DNA from: Blastocatellia bacterium
GTDB lineage: Bacteria; Acidobacteriota; Blastocatellia; Pyrinomonadales; Pyrinomonadaceae
NCBI GenBank assembly: GCA_016789145.1
Contig: JAEUQI010000018.1
Coordinates: 1 to 43,761, forward strand
Direction: 5' to 3'
Length of the DNA stretch: 43,761 bases
In this document: positions 1 through 7,957 of the stretch, in pieces
How positions within the stretch are numbered: position 1 is the stretch's first letter
Layout: every line of letters starts with the position of its first letter
Position numbers and translations under genes: made by a program
The notes under the pieces: model-generated
The model's database searches: none
What the model was told of the DNA's origin: nothing
What the model saw: only the letters and a program-made list of their open reading frames with translations

Positions 1-500
1 GTTTTCTCAACCTTCACGGCACCATGCCAAATGTCCTTGCCGGTATGGACGACGGCATGTTCTGCGATGTCGTAGATCTCAGTTGCACCGCCTGCGACTG
101 TTACAGCGATCTTCTTGGTGCCTTTTGTTGCAAACTTCGCGGTGCCTTTCACGACGTTCACCGTGCCTTCGCCAAACCAATGGATACCGGCGATGGTTTC
201 GTCACCGGCGATCTTCAGCGATCTGATCACGACGTGCGCTCCGACATGAGCCTCGTGGTTCGTCCATACCACAGCAGTCTTGATCCCATGTGCGGTAGTT
301 TTTTTTGTCCACTTAAATGCCTTGACTACGCCATCTTTTGATTTCACGTAGATCATTTTCGCTTCGGCGTCGATCTTTTCGACTGCTCCTACGAAGGCGT
401 CCTTCGAGCCATCTTCCTGTGCGATCGACTGGTTTGGAAACGCGCCAATTGCCGCAACAGTCACTAGAAACAGAAATGCTTTCAATCGTATAGTCTTCAT
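1..500 (-). CDS. Partial secreted hypothetical protein (C-terminus cut by left edge)
   Basis: An open frame runs from ATG at 500 leftward off the window with no stop, giving about 166 residues. The start is well placed: AGGAG lies 7 bases upstream. The N-terminus has a Lys/Arg-containing head, a hydrophobic core and a probable cleavage after SIAQ near residue 28, so it should be exported. The mature part is rich in Lys, Val, Thr and Gly and looks like an all-beta protein of the kind that binds or coats. I see no catalytic motif and do not recognise the family. The gene lies just upstream of nothing else visible and is followed on its 5' side by the M28 peptidase gene 27 bases away, so the two may be co-transcribed. 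A run of eight T (299-306) sits inside the gene and stays in frame. Confidence 0.75.
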   Translation of the reverse strand, partial: MKTIRLKAFLFLVTVAAIGAFPNQSIAQEDGSKDAFVGAVEKIDAEAKMIYVKSKDGVVKAFKWTKKTTAHGIKTAVVWTNHEAHVGAHVVIRSLKIAGDETIAGIHWFGEGTVNVVKGTAKFATKGTKKIAVTVAGGATEIYDIAEHAVVHTGKDIWHGAVKVEK

Positions 501-527
501 CGTTGATCTCCTCTTCGGTCGGCTTTC

Positions 528-2159
528 TTACTGAGGCAGCGTATCGCCACGCCGCAATTTCGAGTATTTGTTCCCCGGAAGCCACGTTGGCATCGAATCG
601 GCTTGAGCTATGCGATACCCGAGGATTCCCATCATGTCGGCAACAGTCTTGGCTCCGGGCCAATACCAATCCTTGTAAACGTCATCGGACGGCTGGTGAT
701 ATTTAGTTTCTTCGAACTCATTGAATCGCTTAACAAAACCTTCTTTTGTAGCTTCGGGCGAGCCGACTAGCATCAATGCCGGAACTCCTCGTGTTACGAA
801 TGGATAATGATCCGAACGCCCGAACACACCTTGTTCAGGAATTGGGTCTTCCATTGGAGTGATCTTGTAGGCGCGTGCGACGTCATTGAACATCGCACCA
901 AGCGACGAGTATTCGGCTCCGAAGCCGACCATGTTCTTGATCGGACCCATGATCTCGGTTCCAATACCGTCGAGGTTTAGGTTCGCCGCGACCTTCGTGA
1001 TGTCCCATTTTGGGTTCTTCGCGAAATGGTAGCCGCCCAAAAGGCCATATTCTTCGGAGGTTGTTGAGACGAAAACGAGCGAGCGTTTTGGCTTCACCTT
1101 CATCTTTGAGAATGCTTCGGCGACCGCCAGCATTTCGCCGTTGCCTATCGCGTTGTCAGCGGCGGCGTTGTAGATCTTGCCATTTAACTTGCCAAATCCA
1201 TCGTAGTGGGCAGTAAACACAATGGCTTCATTTTTCAGGATTGGATCGGAGCCTTCGATGTATCCGACGACGTTGTGTGAGTTTGCCTCGGTCTGTTTGG
1301 CTCTTAGGTCGAACTTAAATGCGGGCTTGAGGTTCATTGGCTGAAACTCTAGATCCGACGCATCGTCCATCGCCTCAGCCTTAGTCATACCCGAACCTGC
1401 AAATAGCTTGGCTCCTGCCGAATCGCCCAGAAACATGATTGGTAAGGGTAGTCGCTGTTTTGCCACTTCGATCGTCGCTATGTTCCGTCTGGCGGTCTGA
1501 TCGACGATGAAATCGTGTTTGTACAACTCGCGGCCGTTACCGACCAATAGAACACCGACGGCTCCACGCTGGATCAAAAGCGGTAGCGCGGAGGTCTTGT
1601 CTGTGATCTCCTTCCATTTCTCTGCGGTGTATTTTAGCGGTGGTCCGTCGATAAGTACCGCGATCTTGCCCTTGAGATCAACGTCTTTGAGGTCGTTTCG
1701 CCCGAGTTCATCGGAAACCATACCGTGACCAACGAAGACGAGCTTGCTCTCACCTTTCATATCGGCAAGTAACGCTCCCGCGCTCCAATCTTTTCCGTAA
1801 ACTAGCTTCTCACCATCTAGCGACACGTTGGTCTCATCGGTAAAAACAGTCTCAACCAGCGGCATCGATTGAAGATAAGTTCCATTGTCACCAAGTGGCT
1901 TAAGGCCCATAGCTCTCATTTGATCCGCGATCCAGCTAGCAGCCATATCGCCTCCGCGTTGAAGCGTGCCGCGACCTTCAAACTTGTCGTCGGAAAGCTC
2001 ACTCGTGATCCTTTGAATAGTCTTGATATTTATCGACTTAGTAAGCCGCTTTTCGTCTTTTGACAGACCTGACTGGGCGGCTGTGTTTAGGACGAAACCG
2101 ACAAGCAGAAGCAGTGCCATCCCTGCACGCATAAAATTGTGTGATCGAAAATTGAACAT
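528..2159 (-). CDS. Secreted M28-family zinc peptidase with PA-like insert
   Basis: A 543-residue exported metallopeptidase. The start chosen is ATG 2159 because GGAGG lies 8 bases upstream and a signal peptide follows directly (cleavage near NTAAQ); the frame opens 26 codons earlier but without such support. The C-terminal half carries the M28 ligand series in order: HYD in TAHYDGFG, D in AAADNAIGNG, the EE pair in TTSEEYGLLGG, D in NLNLDGIGTE, and a late His in RSDHYPF. The stretch between the N-terminal region and the zinc domain contains a PA-like segment (VLIDGPP, RGAVGVLLVG). Family members are amino- or carboxypeptidases that trim peptides outside the cytoplasm. It is one of two M28 peptidases in this window; the other is at 30433-31848 and is only distantly similar. 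Confidence 0.9.
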   Translation of the reverse strand: MFNFRSHNFMRAGMALLLLVGFVLNTAAQSGLSKDEKRLTKSINIKTIQRITSELSDDKFEGRGTLQRGGDMAASWIADQMRAMGLKPLGDNGTYLQSMPLVETVFTDETNVSLDGEKLVYGKDWSAGALLADMKGESKLVFVGHGMVSDELGRNDLKDVDLKGKIAVLIDGPPLKYTAEKWKEITDKTSALPLLIQRGAVGVLLVGNGRELYKHDFIVDQTARRNIATIEVAKQRLPLPIMFLGDSAGAKLFAGSGMTKAEAMDDASDLEFQPMNLKPAFKFDLRAKQTEANSHNVVGYIEGSDPILKNEAIVFTAHYDGFGKLNGKIYNAAADNAIGNGEMLAVAEAFSKMKVKPKRSLVFVSTTSEEYGLLGGYHFAKNPKWDITKVAANLNLDGIGTEIMGPIKNMVGFGAEYSSLGAMFNDVARAYKITPMEDPIPEQGVFGRSDHYPFVTRGVPALMLVGSPEATKEGFVKRFNEFEETKYHQPSDDVYKDWYWPGAKTVADMMGILGYRIAQADSMPTWLPGNKYSKLRRGDTLPQ

Positions 2160-2193
2160 ATCTTTCCCTCCATCGGCTTTATAGCTAACGGTC

Positions 2194-3099
2194 CTAATTT
2201 GCAATGAAAGACAGGTCGTTAACGCTGTCTGACACACTGACTACTTGTGAGGAGAACGTATGCCGTTTGTGCGTCACGTATATTACGTATGTCTGCCCAG
2301 CCTCGACATCGTCAAAGCTGAAATAACCAAATGATCCGGTTCGCGCTGTTCGAGTATTGCCGGTGGTATCAACGATTGAAACAACAGCCGACGAGATCGC
2401 ACGACCGATCTGATCAGTAACACGCCCCGAAACTGTCGCATTCGCTGCGGTCGGGGCATTAATGATGAAGCTCAAATTATCGGCATACCCGTCATTATCT
2501 CCCGCCTGCGGGATCATAAAAATGACGAACTGAATCGACCTTGTTCCAGTGGGAATACTTCCATTCAATGCCCTGGCAAGTAGCCCTGTCGCATTACCAC
2601 GATCCGATGCCGTGACAGGTCCGATAGTCGCTAAACCGATCTGAATGTTCACGTCGTCATAAAACTGCAGGTCAAGTCGCGCTCGATCGTTTTGGCCAAC
2701 TCGACCGCCAAAAAAGCCCGAAACGGTGTAATTGAGATTGCCGGTATCGATCTGCGCAGAACATCCGCTCACATCGAGCGTTTGGGTAGCCGACGCCAAT
2801 GAGCTTGAGGGACCACCGGAAAAGAAGAAATTGCCCCGGTTTGCCGGCCCTGGATCTGTTGCAGACGGAAATCCGACCGGCTCGCCGTATCGTACTACTG
2901 TGAAGGCTCCGGTCTCGTTCTCCCAGCCGGTAACATCTTGGTTCGTATTGCCAGTGATGCTCTGTTGAGCCTCAGCGTCACCGTTCACGATCAGATTCAC
3001 ATTCGTCGGGCATTGACCCATGACACTGACAGACGCCAATACAGAAAGAAACGAAATTATAAAGATTAACCGCAGTACTGAAAACAGTTGGAATTTCAT
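2194..3099 (-). CDS. Secreted protein with carboxypeptidase-regulatory-like C-terminal domain
   Basis: A 301-residue exported protein. ATG 3099 is preferred over the upstream in-frame start (3141) because it is preceded by GGGGAATAG and begins the signal peptide. Residues about 30-215 form a beta-rich domain opening with a Cys-containing CPTNVNLIVNGDAE segment, which resembles the carbohydrate-binding-like 'NGDAE' extracellular domains. The last ~75 residues match the carboxypeptidase-regulatory-like fold: GRVTDQIGRAI, then RTGSFGYFSFDDV, then GQTYVI and a final HTFSSQ. The same C-terminal module ends the protein at 33100-34017. Such domains are Ig-like spacers or sorting and adhesion modules. 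The gene stops 34 bases before the M28 peptidase start, so the two are probably one operon. No enzyme activity is evident. Confidence 0.8.
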   Translation of the reverse strand: MKFQLFSVLRLIFIISFLSVLASVSVMGQCPTNVNLIVNGDAEAQQSITGNTNQDVTGWENETGAFTVVRYGEPVGFPSATDPGPANRGNFFFSGGPSSSLASATQTLDVSGCSAQIDTGNLNYTVSGFFGGRVGQNDRARLDLQFYDDVNIQIGLATIGPVTASDRGNATGLLARALNGSIPTGTRSIQFVIFMIPQAGDNDGYADNLSFIINAPTAANATVSGRVTDQIGRAISSAVVSIVDTTGNTRTARTGSFGYFSFDDVEAGQTYVIYVTHKRHTFSSQVVSVSDSVNDLSFIAN

Positions 3100-3134
3100 A
3101 CTTCTATTCCCCAAATGAACCGGTGATCGGGAAT

Positions 3135-3166
3135 GAGGCACCCGTCAATATAAAACCGGATGCCTC
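3135..3166 (-). terminator. Imperfect hairpin after the three-repeat protein gene
   Basis: GAGGCACCCG and CGGATGCCTC form a 10-bp stem with one mismatch and a 12-base loop, starting 8 bases past the stop at 3174. There is no T-run on the minus strand, so it is a weak or factor-dependent terminator at best, or an mRNA processing hairpin between two genes. Confidence 0.3.
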
Positions 3167-3173
3167 CTAAGAC

Positions 3174-3959
3174 CTATTTGCAGCTCCTATCGGTGCTCTT
3201 GCTCACACTTGAGACTTTTCCATTACGGACTGTGATCATCGCACACTGGCGATTGTCAGCATTGAACCAATACGTCAGGCTAGCCGAACCGCTCTTTGCT
3301 GAACGAGTATTGCGAAATCCGCGACTCTGCATCTCAGTATCAGCACCGGCAGCTCGTGCTCCGACCAGATCACTCAAGTCAATTTGAGCTGAGCTACCCG
3401 AAGATGCACCTCCGCCTGACGATGCTTTGCAATCCTCGGCAGGTCCCGAGACGATGGTATCGAAACGGCCGTTAAACGTCGCAACCGTCAGACACGTTTT
3501 CGAAGAGGCTTTCCACCAGTTCGAATACGAACGATCGTCACTTTTCGAAGTCTTGATGAAGCGATAGCCACGCGATTTCAGGTCTGTTTCGCCGCCGGCC
3601 GCTCTGGCACCGACGAGGTCCGCAACGTCGTCCGGAGCTCCGTCACCCGTAGTGTTGCCCGAATTGCCGGTCTCAGTTTTGCAATCCTCGGCAGGCCCCG
3701 AAACGATCGAATCATAGCGACCGTTGAAAGTTGCGACGGTCAGGCAAGTCTTGCTTGATGCTTTCCACCAATTCGAATATGAACGGTCGTCGCTCTTCGT
3801 CGTTTTGATGAAGACGTATCCGCGGCTCTTGAGTGAGGTTTCTCCACCTGCGGCCCTTGCTCCGACAAGATCTTTGACGTCGCGAGGAGTATCCTGGGCG
3901 ATAACGGAAGCTCCAAGAGATAGAGCTAAAACTGTGATCGATAGTAATTTCTTTAACAT
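3174..3959 (-). CDS. Secreted protein of three tandem DLVG/RGY/WW/Cys repeats
   Basis: A 261-residue exported protein starting at ATG 3959 (GGAG 6-7 bases upstream; signal peptide ends near VIAQ). The mature protein is almost entirely three copies of a ~68-residue unit. Each begins with DLVGARAAG, continues with E..L.SRGY or RGF, K...S.. S(Y/L).(N/Y)WW or WF, then C..V or C..I, NGR and a final DC or SC. Copies 1 and 2 are nearly identical; copy 3 is diverged. The two Cys in each copy suggest one disulfide per repeat. Linkers are Gly/Ser/Thr rich. The same unit occurs at both ends of the protein at 5676-6887. I do not know a named family for it. A role as an extracellular binding protein is inference only. 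Confidence 0.85.
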   Translation of the reverse strand: MLKKLLSITVLALSLGASVIAQDTPRDVKDLVGARAAGGETSLKSRGYVFIKTTKSDDRSYSNWWKASSKTCLTVATFNGRYDSIVSGPAEDCKTETGNSGNTTGDGAPDDVADLVGARAAGGETDLKSRGYRFIKTSKSDDRSYSNWWKASSKTCLTVATFNGRFDTIVSGPAEDCKASSGGGASSGSSAQIDLSDLVGARAAGADTEMQSRGFRNTRSAKSGSASLTYWFNADNRQCAMITVRNGKVSSVSKSTDRSCK

Positions 3960-3995
3960 ATATTTCTCCAAAAAAGATCATGCTTTTCTTGCAGA

Positions 3996-4769
3996 TCAGA
4001 TCAGATCGTCACTGCTTTTTGAACCAACGCCTCGTAATAGCCAGAGAGCGTAGAGAAAGTTTGGTAATACAAATATGATCGGTCCGGCGACCGACATTAT
4101 CCCTGGTTCCTCAGCCGCAACCGGAGCCGGATGGTGTCCGTTACGAGAGCCAAGAGCAAATATTCCAAAATCCCAAAGCCAATGAACGATCATTGCGGGA
4201 ACTATCGAGCCGGTCCTGATAAGTATGGCGATGAACAGGAGGCCGGACATCGTCGCGGCTGTAGCTTGGACGGCAGCTCCTACCCAATTTCCCGTTGTAA
4301 AACCATTGAAAATATGCACAACACCAAAGATCACAGAAGTTAGAACGATAGCTCCGATCGGTCGGAGCGCCGTCCTGGCACCGCTGAACAATATTCCCCT
4401 AAACGCAAGTTCTTCGGATATGCCTACGAGTAGTGTGTTGATACCAACGAACACGAATGCCTGTAATGTTGGCATTCCTAACAAGACGGAAAGTAAGAAA
4501 AATCCAAGAATGAAAAGAGCAGGCAGCCAAAGTATCAAGAGACTTTTGGTGCTTCGAACTGGCGTTAGTCCCGTTTCGCGACGCCATCCAAAAAAAGCCA
4601 CAACGCCGGCCAAAAATACAAATCCAATGACCAAACTGATCGAGATCTGACGGCTAACTCCCTCAGCCTGGCTCATAGGATCGCTGCCAGCCTCGATTTT
4701 TGCCCCTATCAAGATGATCGAAAGGTAAACGACCAATATTAAGAGCGATATGACCAATCTTCCGTTCAT
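3996..4769 (-). CDS. CPBP-family intramembrane metalloprotease
   Basis: A 257-residue polytopic membrane protein with about eight hydrophobic segments. It has the three CPBP (Abi/Rce1-like, PF02517) motifs: EELAFRG (E119, E120, R124), FGVVH (H152) and HWLWD (H196, D200), which should hold the catalytic metal inside the membrane. Family members cleave prenylated or transmembrane substrates, or take part in bacteriocin self-immunity; the substrate here is unknown. ATG 4769 has GGGGAG about 7 bases upstream. The gene lies between two small exported proteins and may be independently expressed. Length is normal for the family. Confidence 0.88.
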   Translation of the reverse strand: MNGRLVISLLILVVYLSIILIGAKIEAGSDPMSQAEGVSRQISISLVIGFVFLAGVVAFFGWRRETGLTPVRSTKSLLILWLPALFILGFFLLSVLLGMPTLQAFVFVGINTLLVGISEELAFRGILFSGARTALRPIGAIVLTSVIFGVVHIFNGFTTGNWVGAAVQATAATMSGLLFIAILIRTGSIVPAMIVHWLWDFGIFALGSRNGHHPAPVAAEEPGIMSVAGPIIFVLPNFLYALWLLRGVGSKSSDDLI

Positions 4770-4805
4770 GTGAAAACTCCCCGCGTTCCGAGATCTTTAC
4801 CGCAA

Positions 4806-5216
4806 TTATTTGACTCCGATACGAAGACTAAACCTTACGGGCGACTTATTTCGTCTGGCTTCATTTCTAAAAAGGAATACACGAACTATGTACGTGCCGT
4901 CTTCCGGCAGTTCGCCAGACCAGTTGGTTGCGTCACGCGCATCATCGGCGATCGCTTCGGGATTTGCCGGGTCCCTAATTATCAGAAAATAAAGGGATTT
5001 GTTCGAGGATGTTAGCTTCGCCGACATCTGCTGACCGCCTTTTGCGTTAACGTAAAAGTCGGCAGAACCGTAGCCCATGACGGCATTTGAATATGTTCCA
5101 CTAGTCGCTCCCTTAGCAAACTTAACGTTTATCCGCTTGGACTGAGCAACAGCGGATGCAACTCCGGCCAAAGCTACTGCGACAATTAGTAGAAATTTAA
5201 AGATGCTAACTTTCAT
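4806..5216 (-). CDS. PliG/YcgK-like secreted protein (putative g-type lysozyme inhibitor)
   Basis: A 136-residue protein with a clear signal peptide (cleavage near AVAQ, residue 25). AGGAG lies 9 bases before ATG 5216. The mature ~110 residues match the layout I recall for E. coli YcgK/PliG: a beta-sandwich with N-terminal VKFAKG, then GYGSADFYV and AKGGQ, and the distinctive C-terminal block DGTYIVRVFLFRNEARRNK followed by a last strand. In that family the RN.AR.N/RxE type segment sits near the lysozyme contact. PliG proteins bind g-type lysozyme in the periplasm and protect the cell from host or competitor muramidases. The alternative is a generic bacterial pre-peptidase C-terminal-like beta domain of no known activity. 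Function is inferred from remembered similarity only. Confidence 0.6.
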   Translation of the reverse strand: MKVSIFKFLLIVAVALAGVASAVAQSKRINVKFAKGATSGTYSNAVMGYGSADFYVNAKGGQQMSAKLTSSNKSLYFLIIRDPANPEAIADDARDATNWSGELPEDGTYIVRVFLFRNEARRNKSPVRFSLRIGVK

Positions 5217-5675
5217 TGCTCTATGCTCCTTAATGGTCCGAAGACCTAATACATGCGTATGATCTGATCGTCCTCAAAAGATATTGCGAACAGCTTTGAA
5301 CATAAAACCGAACGCGTTCATCTGCCAAAATTATTCAAACAACGTTCGAAAACGGAATGCGGAATATATGAGAATAGAAACGCTCGGTCTTAAAATTGGA
5401 GCGGCGAAATGCATCAACCGCCCCTGACCCGCCGAAACAACTAGCGGCAATAAACCAAAGTTCTACGTGTATAAAGTAATAGTTACGGACCCAAAACTTC
5501 ATCCGTCGCAATAACGAAAGCCAAACGCTTCCCTTTAACAAACATTCGGAAATCTGCGCTGTTTACAAAGTAAAATTAGGATGCCACCAACGCTAAACGA
5601 AAATCCCAATTATTTGCCACGATGATCGAATCCTACACGCTGAACCGGAACTGCTCGAAAGCTAATCCAATCAGT
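5217..5675. other. Intergenic stretch, 459 bases, no supported gene
   Basis: It holds the ribosome site and presumably the promoter of the PliG-like gene at its left end and the 3' flank of the gene at 5676-6887 at its right end. A 68-codon open frame at 5335-5541 has no ribosome site and an unlikely composition. I see no convincing hairpin or repeat. Confidence 0.5.
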
Positions 5676-6887
5676 TTAGAATCGGCATTTCGAATGACTA
5701 CCGATGTCGTCGACAGTATCGAATCGGTTTGCGACCAATGAAACTCGAACACACTGACGGCTCGAGGATCTCCAGTAGATCAGGTAGGTCGTGGATCCGG
5801 CATTTGATACATCGACCTGCTTAAATCCACGACGAACCATTTCCAAAGTGCCGTCAAATCTGCTCTTTCCGCTCAATCCTTGAATACTCGCGTATCCGCT
5901 ATTAGAGTTTGACCAATTGTTGTTATTGCTCCAGCTGTTGTTCCTCCACTCACCGGACCATCCGCTCCGCGAATAATTGATCCGCTCTCCATTGATAGTG
6001 CTGGTTGTAGTAATTCCACCGCCGTTCCGTGAAACTCTGGATGTTGCAGAATTGATCCGGATCATGTCTCCGCTGATATAGCTGCCGTAGTTGACACCGC
6101 CATCGACATCAGATGAAACGGAACCGTTGCTATTGATCGTCAGGGTTATCCGCTCGCCTCCTGGTCCAGTGCCATAGAAATTGCCCCTTGCCCAACTTGG
6201 TGGGTTTACCTGTCCGCCACCGTTATTCCCCGATCCCCATGTATTTTCATGCCAACTGCCGCCGCTGTTTCCCCATGAGTTACGGGAGTAAACGATCCGT
6301 TCACCGTTCGAAGTGCTTGTGGTCGTAATGCCATTTCCATTTCGAGAAACACTCGACCGAGCACCGTTGATGCTTAGGTTGTTTCCACCTGTAAACGAGC
6401 CGTAGCTTTGTCCGCCGTTTACATAAGCAATAACGCTTCCGTTGTTATTGATCGTGAGTTGAATATGCTCACCTCGAGGACCGGTGGCATAAAAATTCCC
6501 CCGAGCCCAATCGGGTGGGCTGATCTGGCGATCGCTATTATTATTCCAGCCTCCATTTCCACCCCAGTTTCCTCCGCTATTCCACGTAAAGCCAGAGGGT
6601 TTATTGCAGTCAACATTTGTCACCTTTACGATCGAATTATAGCGACCATCAACTGTCGCGACGGTGATGCACATCTGGTCGGATGATCGCCACCAGTTGG
6701 TATAGGAAGTACCGCCACCTTTTGAGGTCTTGACGTACTTGAATCCACGGTTACTCAATTCACTTTCACCGTTTGAGGCTCGTATTCCAACAAGATCACC
6801 CAGACCACTTGGTGCCTGTTGAGCGACCGCAACCAGCGTCAACAATAACAATGCGAAATAAGCAACTGATATTTTCTTCATTGACAT
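5676..6887 (-). CDS. Secreted Gly/Asn-rich protein: DLVG repeats flanking two beta modules
   Basis: A 403-residue exported protein with mosaic layout. Signal peptide 1-23. Residues 29-95 are one copy of the DLVG/RGF/WW/Cys unit seen three times in the neighbour at 3174-3959; residues 335-402 are a diverged copy (RGF, YW, two Cys). Between them lie two ~80-residue modules (about 123-203 and 229-308) that share PP.WARGNFY.TGP.GE, LTIN.NGSV, YGS and GITTTST.NGERI.YSR, separated by Gly/Asn/Trp-rich linkers. A related module ends the DUF3011 protein at 7958-8608. Either ATG 6887 (GGAG 4 bases away) or ATG 6881 (10 bases) could be used. The layout suggests an extracellular binding or matrix protein. 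I do not recognise a known function. Confidence 0.85.
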   Translation of the reverse strand: MSMKKISVAYFALLLLTLVAVAQQAPSGLGDLVGIRASNGESELSNRGFKYVKTSKGGGTSYTNWWRSSDQMCITVATVDGRYNSIVKVTNVDCNKPSGFTWNSGGNWGGNGGWNNNSDRQISPPDWARGNFYATGPRGEHIQLTINNNGSVIAYVNGGQSYGSFTGGNNLSINGARSSVSRNGNGITTTSTSNGERIVYSRNSWGNSGGSWHENTWGSGNNGGGQVNPPSWARGNFYGTGPGGERITLTINSNGSVSSDVDGGVNYGSYISGDMIRINSATSRVSRNGGGITTTSTINGERINYSRSGWSGEWRNNSWSNNNNWSNSNSGYASIQGLSGKSRFDGTLEMVRRGFKQVDVSNAGSTTYLIYWRSSSRQCVRVSLVANRFDTVDDIGSHSKCRF

Positions 6888-7056
6888 AAATCTCCTTCTT
6901 CAGGGCAGCAATTAGCCCAGTCTAATGCTCACTAGCCATTCTCGTCCTATGCAACCTGATGATCGAGAGAAGAATCCGACGACAGCACTATGCAAATGTA
7001 GCGCCACGTTGGACGTCGAAAATCATCGCTGATCTGGGCCACGACGGCGGCAAAAA

Positions 7057-7935
7057 CTATAGCTGATCAGACCAATCGGTGCTTTCGAACCAATACTCGC
7101 GTTTGGCCTTCAGCCAGCCGTTCCGTTCGTAATAGCGGATCCACGTATTAAGGTAATTGAGAAAATCGACATCGCCCTTACGAATGGCAAGGCTCTCGTC
7201 CATGGTGCTGAGCGGGTCTGCAAGCGGCCTATAGATACGTGCACCTCCGTGCTTCATAGCAAACTCAGGTCCAGGCGTCGAAGCCATTGCTGCATTGATC
7301 GAACCGCTACCGACCGCTTCCATCAATTCGGCCTCATTATCAAACAGCTGAATCTTAGCCTTTGGAAACTCAGCACGAGCGATCGATTCGTAAACCGCGC
7401 CCGAAACAACGCCGATCGTGACATCCGGATCGTTATAGTGTCTTCGGTCGCCTTTGTCGCGCATTTTGTCTCGACTTGCTATAAGTTCGATCTTTGATTT
7501 TGCGTACGGCTCCGAAAAGTTGACCAGAAGAGCCCGTTGTGGAGTTGGATACATTCCGGTAACAAGTATGTCCACACGCTTACTTAAAAGATTATCCAGT
7601 AGCGAGCTTTGCCCCGAAGGCATTAGATGAAGCTCTACTCCAAGGTCCTCCGCTAGTTTTTGAGCAACATCGATCTCAAAGCCGATCAACTTACCGTTCT
7701 TATCATGCATTGCCCAAGGGACATATGATGCGACACCTACGTTAAGTCGATTACTACGACGGATCATCGTGAGAGTATCCGCGTTGTCGAGAATGGCGGC
7801 TGGTGGCGTGGCGGACCGGGCTGGCACAGTGGCAGCAGGTCTTCGACCGCCTTTTTGCGCGTATACAAAACTCGAGCCGGCGAATAGAACGACCGAGAAC
7901 AACAGAAACGTATTTATTAGCTTATTGACTTTCAT
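7057..7935 (-). CDS. Orphan periplasmic solute-binding protein (SBP_bac_3 type)
   Basis: A 292-residue exported protein with a signal peptide ending near VYAQ and a Pro/Ala-rich linker to about residue 50. The rest is a family 3 substrate-binding fold (PF00497): LNVGVASYVPWAM, GKLIGFEIDVAQKLAEDLGVE, LLSKRVDILVTGMYPTPQRA, FSEPYA, and the second lobe beginning VTIGVVSGAVYE. Such proteins bind polar amino acids or related small ligands. No permease or ATPase of an amino-acid importer lies nearby, so it either serves a transporter encoded elsewhere or acts as a ligand sensor or periplasmic enzyme of the cyclohexadienyl dehydratase kind. GGAG lies about 11 bases upstream of ATG 7935. It ends with a short Asp/Trp-rich tail. 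Confidence 0.85.
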   Translation of the reverse strand: MKVNKLINTFLLFSVVLFAGSSFVYAQKGGRRPAATVPARSATPPAAILDNADTLTMIRRSNRLNVGVASYVPWAMHDKNGKLIGFEIDVAQKLAEDLGVELHLMPSGQSSLLDNLLSKRVDILVTGMYPTPQRALLVNFSEPYAKSKIELIASRDKMRDKGDRRHYNDPDVTIGVVSGAVYESIARAEFPKAKIQLFDNEAELMEAVGSGSINAAMASTPGPEFAMKHGGARIYRPLADPLSTMDESLAIRKGDVDFLNYLNTWIRYYERNGWLKAKREYWFESTDWSDQL

Positions 7936-7957
7936 TTTTCTCTTTTCTCCTGCCGGG

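Noticed and set aside
24-341. 105-codon frame on the plus strand at the left edge
   Set aside because: It is the shadow of the partial exported protein on the other strand, which has a good ribosome site and signal peptide.
5335-5541. 68-codon frame on the minus strand between the PliG-like and DLVG genes
   Set aside because: No ribosome site and an unlikely composition with scattered Trp and Cys; nothing ties it to a neighbour.
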